Positions 6,925-12,302 of a DNA stretch of 12,302 bases are shown here, piece after piece. The notes below the pieces were generated by a model. The model was not told the DNA's origin. It saw only the letters and a list, made by a program, of their open reading frames with translations, and made no database searches. Numbering within the stretch: the first letter of the stretch is position 1; the number at the start of each line of letters is the position of its first letter. This DNA is from an uncultured Collinsella sp. (GTDB lineage: Bacteria; Actinomycetota; Coriobacteriia; Coriobacteriales; Coriobacteriaceae). Made by a program: the position numbers and the translations under genes. The DNA lies in contig CATZKS010000064.1 in NCBI GenBank assembly GCA_958421035.1, positions 1 to 12,302 of the forward strand. Direction: 5' to 3'.

Positions 6925-9900
6925 ATGGACGCCATTAACGATTGGGAAAACCAAGCGCTCACCCACAGGAACCGCCTGGCACCCCATGCGTACTTTATGG
7001 GTTATGAGACCGCCGATCTCGCCGCTACGTACAGCCGCGAGCTGTCGCGCGGATTTGTCCAGCTGTCCGGCTCGTGGCAGTTCCGCCTTTTTGAGGGCCC
7101 CGCGGCCGTCTCCAACGAAGCACTTTGCACGTACAAGCCCGAGTGGGATCACGTGGAGGTTCCGCACCTGTGGCAGGTAGACGGCTATGGCAACCTTGCC
7201 TACACCGACGAGGGTTTTCCGTTCCCGGTGGATCAGCCGTTCGTTCCCTCCGACGACCCTACGGGCGTCTACCAGCGCATCGTCAAACTTCCCGCCGTGC
7301 CTGCCGGCGCTCGCGAGATTATTCGCTTCGACGGTATCGAGAGCTACGGCGAGCTGTATGTCAACGGCAAGTTTATCGGCATGACCAAGGGTTCGCGCCT
7401 GTCCGCCGAGTTTGACGTGACCGACGCGCTCGTCGAGGGCGACAACCTGTTTGCGGTCAAGGTTCTGCAGTACAGCGATGGTAGCTACATCGAGGACCAG
7501 GACATGTGGTGGGCATCGGGCATCTTCCGCGATGTGTACCTCATGCAGCGTCCCGCCGCGCATCTGGTCGACTTTAGGTTCCGCACGCACCGCGAGGGCG
7601 ATGCCGCTCTGATCACGCTCGATACGGTTGCCGAGGGCGCAAGTCGCGTCGTGTATACGCTCAGCGATGGCCAGAATGTGGTCGCTACGGGCGAGTGCGT
7701 CGACGGCCATGCCGAGTGCAGCGTTGCCGATGCCCACTTCTGGAACCCCGAGGACCCCTTCCTCTATGACCTTACGCTTGAGGTCTACGACGGCGGCGAG
7801 ATCAGCGAGTACGTTCCGCATCGCCAAGGCCTTGCCGAGGTGACGGTCGAGGGCAATCATATCTACCTTAACGGCACCTACTTTAAGATGCATGGCGTCA
7901 ACCGCCACGACCACGACGATCACAAGGGTCGCGCCGTGGGTCTCGAGCGCATGCGCCGCGACCTGGAGCTCATGAAGCAGCACAACATCAACGCGGTGCG
8001 CACGTCCCACTACGCCAACGATCCGCGCTTCTACGAGCTGTGCGACGAGTACGGCATCATGCTGGTCGCCGAGACCGATATGGAGAGCCACGGCTTCGAG
8101 AATATCGGCAATATCGCCCTGGTCACCGACGACCCTGCCTGGGAGCCGGCTTACGTTGACCGTGTTGAGCGCCTGGTGATGCAGGAACGCAACCACGCGT
8201 GCATCATCATGTGGTCGATGGGCAACGAGAGCGGCTATGGCTGCAACATCCGCGCGATGTACGCCAAAGCTCACGAGCTCGACGGTCGTCCGGTCCACTA
8301 CGAGGAGGATCGCAACGCCGATACCGTCGACGTCATTTCCACCATGTACTCCCGCGTGTCGCAGATGAACGACTTTGGCGAGCATCCGTTCCCCAAGCCG
8401 CGCATCAACTGCGAGTACGGCCACTCCATGGGTAATGGTCCCGGAGGCCTGTCCGAGTACCAGGAGGTCTTCGATCGCTGGGATTGCATCCAAGGCCAGT
8501 TTATTTGGGAATGGTGCGACCACGGTTTGGCTGCTGTGACCGAGGACGGCGTTGCCTACGACATGTATGGCGGCGACAACGGCGATTACCCCAACAACAG
8601 CAACTTCTGCATCGACGGCATGGTGTTCCCCTGGCAGCAGCCGAGCCCGGGCCTTACCGAGTACGGCCAGGTCATCTGCCCGGTTCGCATGGCCTACGAT
8701 GCCGAGGCGGGCGAGCTGACCGTCACCAACAAGCGTTGGTTTACCACCCTCGAGGATGTCTGCCTGTCGGCGGAGACCCTGGTGGACGGCGACGTGGTCT
8801 GCCGCAAGACGCTCATGCCCGGTGCGGTTGCCCCCGGCGAGTCCGTCCAGCTTCCGCTGGTGATTCGCGAGGCCGCAGTGGGCGAGACCCTGCTGACCGT
8901 GCACGCCTACACCATGGCGGCTCACGCCTGGTGCGAGCCGATGTTCCAACTGGGTGCAAGCCAGTTTGCCATCGCAAACCATCCGGCGCCGGCAATTGCC
9001 GCCCCCACTCGTCCTGAGCTTACGGTCGAGGAGACCGAGCAGGAGATTCGTATTCGCTCCCTCAACGGCGAGCTGACCTTCAGCAAGGTCAACGGTACCG
9101 TGAGCGAGTGGAAGGCATCCGGTCGCGACGTCATGACCTCCGGTCCCCAGGTTGGTTTTTGGCATCCGCTCGTCGATAACCACGCCCAGGAGTACGACTC
9201 CCTGTGGAAGGATAACTTCATCGATGTGATGCAGACGTCTACCCGCAATGTTTCTTGGAAGCAGGACGACAATGCGGTTGTCGTTACCGTGAGCCAGCGT
9301 ATCGCTCCTCCCGTCCGCGCGTTCGGCATGCGCGTCGAGCTCGTCTATACCGTGCTTCCGAGTGGCCGCGTCGACCTCAAGGTTTCCGGCGAGCCCTACG
9401 GCGACTATTCGGACATTATCCCGCGCATCGGCATCTCCTTCGAGGTCCCCGGTTGTGATCGTGCCGTCGAGTGGTATGGCCACGGCCCGGGCGAGAACTA
9501 TCCGGACTCGCTGCGCGCCAACCCGGTCGGTCATTACCGCACTACGGTCGACGACATGTTCACGCCCTACGTTATGCCCCAGGACTGCGCCAACCGCGAG
9601 GGTACCCGCTGGGTCGCCCTGCGCTCCAGCCACGGTGACGGTCTGGTCGTGACGCGTCCGAGCGACGCCGCTTCCAATCCGTTCTCGTTCTCCGCATGGC
9701 CCTATAGCTGCGAGGCTATCGATAATGCCAAGCATGTCTACGATCTTGTCCCGGGCGACACGGTTACGGTCAACATCAACGACCAGCTGCTCGGCCTTGG
9801 CTCGAACTCTTGGGGTTCCGAGGTGCTCGATTCCTATCGCACCCGTTTTGAGAGCTTCAGCTTTGAGGTGTCCCTGCGACCGCTGACGTCTGCCGATCTG

Positions 9901-9933
9901 GCTCAGGCGCTGGCACCCATTAAGGAGGCATAA
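6925..9933 (+). CDS. ebgA: GH2 beta-galactosidase, EbgA type
   Basis: This glycoside hydrolase family 2 enzyme removes terminal beta-galactose from lactose and similar sugars. It is 1002 residues, close to LacZ and EbgA, with no signal peptide, so it is cytoplasmic. The order is a jelly-roll sugar-binding domain (about 40-215), an Ig-like domain, a TIM barrel (about 315-600), a second beta domain and the beta-galactosidase small-chain domain (about 725-1000). Catalytic residues are the acid/base Glu435 in MGNESG and the nucleophile Glu497 in NCEYGHSMGN. Glu387 and His389 (MESHG) match the LacZ magnesium ligands. The C-terminal small-chain region with WYGHGPGENYPDS is intact. The ebgC partner follows after three bases and its ribosome binding site lies inside ebgA, so the EbgA name is preferred over LacZ. 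The sugar actually used is not known. Confidence 0.93.
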   Translation: MDAINDWENQALTHRNRLAPHAYFMGYETADLAATYSRELSRGFVQLSGSWQFRLFEGPAAVSNEALCTYKPEWDHVEVPHLWQVDGYGNLAYTDEGFPFPVDQPFVPSDDPTGVYQRIVKLPAVPAGAREIIRFDGIESYGELYVNGKFIGMTKGSRLSAEFDVTDALVEGDNLFAVKVLQYSDGSYIEDQDMWWASGIFRDVYLMQRPAAHLVDFRFRTHREGDAALITLDTVAEGASRVVYTLSDGQNVVATGECVDGHAECSVADAHFWNPEDPFLYDLTLEVYDGGEISEYVPHRQGLAEVTVEGNHIYLNGTYFKMHGVNRHDHDDHKGRAVGLERMRRDLELMKQHNINAVRTSHYANDPRFYELCDEYGIMLVAETDMESHGFENIGNIALVTDDPAWEPAYVDRVERLVMQERNHACIIMWSMGNESGYGCNIRAMYAKAHELDGRPVHYEEDRNADTVDVISTMYSRVSQMNDFGEHPFPKPRINCEYGHSMGNGPGGLSEYQEVFDRWDCIQGQFIWEWCDHGLAAVTEDGVAYDMYGGDNGDYPNNSNFCIDGMVFPWQQPSPGLTEYGQVICPVRMAYDAEAGELTVTNKRWFTTLEDVCLSAETLVDGDVVCRKTLMPGAVAPGESVQLPLVIREAAVGETLLTVHAYTMAAHAWCEPMFQLGASQFAIANHPAPAIAAPTRPELTVEETEQEIRIRSLNGELTFSKVNGTVSEWKASGRDVMTSGPQVGFWHPLVDNHAQEYDSLWKDNFIDVMQTSTRNVSWKQDDNAVVVTVSQRIAPPVRAFGMRVELVYTVLPSGRVDLKVSGEPYGDYSDIIPRIGISFEVPGCDRAVEWYGHGPGENYPDSLRANPVGHYRTTVDDMFTPYVMPQDCANREGTRWVALRSSHGDGLVVTRPSDAASNPFSFSAWPYSCEAIDNAKHVYDLVPGDTVTVNINDQLLGLGSNSWGSEVLDSYRTRFESFSFEVSLRPLTSADLAQALAPIKEA

Positions 9934-9936
9934 GTC

Positions 9937-10392
9937 ATGCATATCTTTAACTCGCGTGCCGATTTCGACGCCCAGATGAAGTCCGTCAAGAAGTGGATGC
10001 GTACCGGTCAGGCACTCGACGGCGTTTCTGAACTGCAGCACGATGTGGCGTACTCTATCGGCGACTCGCTGGTGTATTGGTGGGTGAACGCCCACGAGGC
10101 GGCTACTGCCGATCTGGTCGGTCACCGTCGCTACCATGCCGTGCTCGCCCCGCTCGACGGCAATCTGACCGTTGAGGTGGCTTCCAAGGCCGATCTTACC
10201 TGTACGCGCGCCTACAGCGATATCGATGATCGCGAGCGCTTTGAGGGTACGGGGGAGACCGTGACGATTCCCACCGGCGGCGTTGCCGTCGTCGAAATTG
10301 ACGAGGCCTACCGTGTCGTGGCCGATGCCGCGGATCCCCGCGTCGTGGTACTGCACGTGACAGTCGAAGGTTATTCCTTCCCCAACAAGTAG
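9937..10392 (+). CDS. ebgC: EbgC, YhcH/YjgK/YiaL-family accessory subunit of the beta-galactosidase
   Basis: In E. coli, EbgC binds EbgA and is needed for full galactosidase activity. This 151-residue protein is nearly the same length and shares clear blocks with it, including VAYSIGDSL (37-45), GHRRY (62-66), GETV (106-109), EAYR (123-126) and the C-terminal VTVEGY-F-NK. Two histidines of the E. coli protein, in EVHYYL and DIHEAYRF as I recall it, are replaced here by Leu70 and Asp122, and the glutamate of the first motif by Ala68. Any metal- or sugar-binding function linked to them may be lost while the subunit role stays. AAGGAGG at 9922-9928 lies within the end of ebgA, giving tight translational coupling. 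It is probably the last gene of the unit controlled by the divergent LacI-type repressor. Confidence 0.9.
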   Translation: MHIFNSRADFDAQMKSVKKWMRTGQALDGVSELQHDVAYSIGDSLVYWWVNAHEAATADLVGHRRYHAVLAPLDGNLTVEVASKADLTCTRAYSDIDDRERFEGTGETVTIPTGGVAVVEIDEAYRVVADAADPRVVVLHVTVEGYSFPNK

Positions 10393-10478
10393 TATTCGTC
10401 CGCCTGGACGTTTGCTTCGCGCCGTTAAGGGGGATGGCTTTGTTGACTCCCTTTTCCCCATTCCCCTTAGCAGGTGCG

Positions 10479-10513
10479 CCGTCCGTGTTTGCACTTGCAG
10501 CTCGGACGGTTTT
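10479..10513 (+). terminator. Probable intrinsic terminator after ebgC
   Basis: CCGTCCG (10479-10485) pairs with CGGACGG (10503-10509) around a 17-base loop that can fold further through TGCA repeats. TTTT follows. The T tract is short, so read-through into the permease gene is possible. The rest of the 10393-10545 gap holds no gene, and I see no clear promoter for the permease. Confidence 0.55.
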
Positions 10514-10545
10514 AGATGACATTTAACAGATGATTGGGAGGGCTT

Positions 10546-12009
10546 ATGAGCTCTGAAAAACGAGGAACGATTGGTTCGTTCGCTCTGCTGGGCATGACGG
10601 TCGCCGCCGTGTTCGGTATCAAGAACATCATCAACAACAACGCGGCCATCGGCTTGGCAGCTGCGCCGTCGTTCTTCTTCGCCACGCTTTTGTACTTTGT
10701 CCCCTATACCCTGGTTACCGCCGAGTTCGTCGGCCTCAACAAGGACTCCGAGTCTGGCGTGTACGCATGGGTTAAGACCTCGATGGGTGGTCGCTGGGCG
10801 TTCCTGACGGCATTTAGCTACTGGTTCGTTAACCTGTTCTTCTTTGCGTCCGTCCTGCCCAACGTCATCATCTACGCGAGCTACGTGTTCTTTGGTGCCA
10901 ACGCCGAGCTTTCGCAGCTGTGGATCACCATTATCGAGATCGTCGTCTTTGCTATCGCCACGTGGGTTTCGACCAAGGGCGCTAAGTGGATCGGCTCCAT
11001 TTCCTCCTTCGGTTCGACCGCGGCTCTCGGCCTGACCGCTGTGTTCATCCTGCTGTCCCTGGCTGCTGCCTTTGGCGGCGTTGAGTTCGCTACGGCTCCT
11101 ACTCCCGCTAACATGGCTCCCGACATGAGCAACTTCGCAACTGCGTGGGGCTTCTTCGGTACGCTTGCCTGGATCATCCAGGGCGTTGGCGGCGCTGAGT
11201 CTGTCGGCGTGTTCCTTAACGACCTTAAGGGTGGCGTCAAGGCCTTCGTGCGCACCGTCGTTATCGCCGGCCTGACCATCGGCCTTCTGTATGCAGGCGC
11301 TTCGCTGCTGGTTAACCTGTTCATCCCCGAGGGCGGCGTTGCCATCTCCACCGGTATCTTCGACGTATTCGGTGCTGTCTTTGCCCACTTTGGCATTCCC
11401 ATGGAAGTGTCTACGCGCGCCATCGGCTTGATCCTTCTCGCCGCCACGCTGGGCTCCCTCATGATGTGGACCTCCGCTCCCATCAAGGTCTTCTTCACCG
11501 AGATCCCCAAGGGCGTCTTTGGTAGCAAGATCGTCGAGCTCAACGAGCATGGCATTCCTGCCCGCGCTGCTTGGCTGCAGTTCGCCATCGTCGTCCCCAT
11601 CCTGATCATTCCGGCCCTGGGCTCCGGTAACCTCGACGACCTGCTCATGATCGTTACCAACATGACTGCTGCCACCGCTCTGCTCCCACCGCTGCTGATT
11701 TTGCTTGCCTACTTTATGCTGCGCAAGAACTTTGACGCCGCTCCCCGTGGCTTCCGCATGGGTTCGCGCCGCTTTGGCCTGGTCGTTGCCGCATTCCTGC
11801 TTGTGGTCTTCTGCTTCGTGCTTATCTGCGGCACCATTCCGCTCGATCAGCCTCTGTGGCTGACGCTGGTCTACAACGTCGGCGGCGTGGTTGTCTTCCT
11901 GGGCCTTGCCGTGATGTGGTACAACCGCTATATCAACCGTCTGCGCGAGACCGATCCCGAGGCTGCCGAGAGCGAGTTGCGCCCCTCCGTCCTCGACATG
12001 ATGGAGTAG
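10546..12009 (+). CDS. APC-superfamily amino-acid permease, YjeM-like
   Basis: This 487-residue protein is an integral inner-membrane transporter with about 12 hydrophobic segments, for example 10-28, 40-62, 85-115, 126-143, 155-177, 197-222, 238-260, 290-310, 342-360, 364-393, 410-432 and 436-459. It follows the amino acid-polyamine-organocation plan. TM1 has the glycine-containing break (FGIKNIINNN, 23-32), a conserved acidic residue follows TM2 (TAEF), and GGAESVG (215-221) lies in TM6. The closest protein I recognise is E. coli YjeM, whose substrate is not firmly known; glutamate/GABA-type antiporters are a related option. The ATG at 10546 follows GGGAGGG; a TTG 12 bases earlier is less likely. 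It shows no similarity to lactose permeases, so it probably does not feed EbgA. A hairpin separates it from ebgC, suggesting its own transcript. Confidence 0.88.
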   Translation: MSSEKRGTIGSFALLGMTVAAVFGIKNIINNNAAIGLAAAPSFFFATLLYFVPYTLVTAEFVGLNKDSESGVYAWVKTSMGGRWAFLTAFSYWFVNLFFFASVLPNVIIYASYVFFGANAELSQLWITIIEIVVFAIATWVSTKGAKWIGSISSFGSTAALGLTAVFILLSLAAAFGGVEFATAPTPANMAPDMSNFATAWGFFGTLAWIIQGVGGAESVGVFLNDLKGGVKAFVRTVVIAGLTIGLLYAGASLLVNLFIPEGGVAISTGIFDVFGAVFAHFGIPMEVSTRAIGLILLAATLGSLMMWTSAPIKVFFTEIPKGVFGSKIVELNEHGIPARAAWLQFAIVVPILIIPALGSGNLDDLLMIVTNMTAATALLPPLLILLAYFMLRKNFDAAPRGFRMGSRRFGLVVAAFLLVVFCFVLICGTIPLDQPLWLTLVYNVGGVVVFLGLAVMWYNRYINRLRETDPEAAESELRPSVLDMME

Positions 12010-12056
12010 CGGCTAGGATTAATCTGCGGCTGTGGAATAAATCGATCCCCTTTCCT

Positions 12057-12093
12057 AAGGAGGGGCCTTACGAGGCCCCTCCTTTTGTGTTTT
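12057..12093 (+). terminator. Intrinsic terminator of the permease gene
   Basis: AAGGAGGGGCC (12057-12067) and GGCCCCTCCTT (12074-12084) form a perfect 11-bp stem with loop TTACGA. The T-rich tail TTTTGTGTTTT follows. It lies 47 bases after the stop. An upstream CCCCT (12047-12051) could compete for the left arm, but that stem would be much weaker. Confidence 0.93.
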
Positions 12094-12302
12094 GGAGCAT
12101 GGTTTTGGACCCTGTGGTCAAAAAATACCAAATATGAGTACTGTTGCAAAAGAGGTGTCATATTTTTCGGCCTGCTCTGAGCGAAAATGGGCTCATAATC
12201 AATTTATCTAGCCCCCTTTAAAGGGCGTTTGACGGCTTTCAACCTCTTCGAATCGGTCGCGCGCGCAGACGTGGTGTAAGAGTGTCCTGAGGTCCGTCGC
12301 TG
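12094..12302. other. AT-rich non-coding tail of the window
   Basis: No credible gene is visible in these 209 bases. GC is about 38% by hand count over 12111-12210, far below the flanking genes. It holds the AAATATGA/TCATATTT inverted repeat, TTTTCG/CGAAAA (12164-12169, 12182-12187), TGAGC/GCTCA (12178-12182, 12191-12195) and a palindrome CCCTTTAAAGGG (12214-12225). It may be a promoter or a dispersed repeat in front of a gene beyond the window. Confidence 0.5.
12130..12165. repeat. 8-bp inverted repeat AAATATGA/TCATATTT
   Basis: The arms at 12130-12137 and 12158-12165 are perfectly complementary with 20 bases between them; flanking CC (12128-12129) and GG (12169-12170) extend the symmetry loosely. 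The spacing would suit a dimeric regulator or a small RNA hairpin. No protein is predicted here. Confidence 0.4.

Noticed and set aside
6901..11550. A 1549-codon open frame on the minus strand opposite ebgA, ebgC and the permease
   Set aside because: It is antisense to three well-recognised genes, and its translation is low in aromatic residues and has no recognisable domain. Strong GC bias at third codon positions commonly leaves long antisense frames open in such genomes.

Overview
The window looks like chromosomal DNA of a high-GC actinobacterium of the Coriobacteriia, most likely Collinsella or a close relative. I infer this from the GC-rich codon use, strong AAGGAGG ribosome binding sites, an actinobacterial-style stand-alone SerB, and an anaerobe-type mix of nickel-pincer cofactor, galactosidase and amino-acid permease genes. 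Nothing in the sequence proves the genus. There are nine protein genes. I see no tRNA, rRNA, CRISPR array, transposase or phage gene.

Layout. Positions 1-38 hold the terminator of a gene outside the window. On the minus strand, from 3245 down to 243, lie serB (phosphoserine phosphatase), then a tight operon larB-larC-tetR. LarB and LarC belong to the pathway that builds the nickel-pincer nucleotide (NPN) cofactor of lactate racemase LarA and its relatives. LarE and LarA are not in the window. LarC stops where the LarC1 portion of the family normally ends, and tetR starts two bases later. A perfect 11-bp inverted repeat overlaps the probable larB promoter. Divergently from serB, aspS (aspartyl-tRNA synthetase) runs on the plus strand from 3502 to 5289 behind a structured leader and ends in a clear intrinsic terminator. 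A 5387-5527 cluster of GCGGAAA-type inverted repeats separates it from the next block.

The second half is a sugar-use locus. A LacI-family repressor (minus, 5532-6548) is divergent from ebgA (GH2 beta-galactosidase, 6925-9933) and ebgC (its YhcH/EbgC-family accessory subunit, 9937-10392). The gap holds three copies of a perfect CAACCGGTTG palindrome; two of them bracket the likely ebgA promoter. The repressor is expected to shut off ebgAC until a galactoside-derived inducer appears. After a terminator-like hairpin comes an APC-superfamily permease resembling E. coli YjeM (10546-12009), ended by a strong terminator. The last ~200 bases are AT-rich non-coding DNA with inverted repeats.

The best leads are the LarC that lacks its C-terminal domain and carries a 25-histidine loop, the 34-bp inverted repeat in front of larB (reminiscent of paired PurBoxes or a TetR operator), the triple operator array, and the two repeat-bearing intergenic regions.
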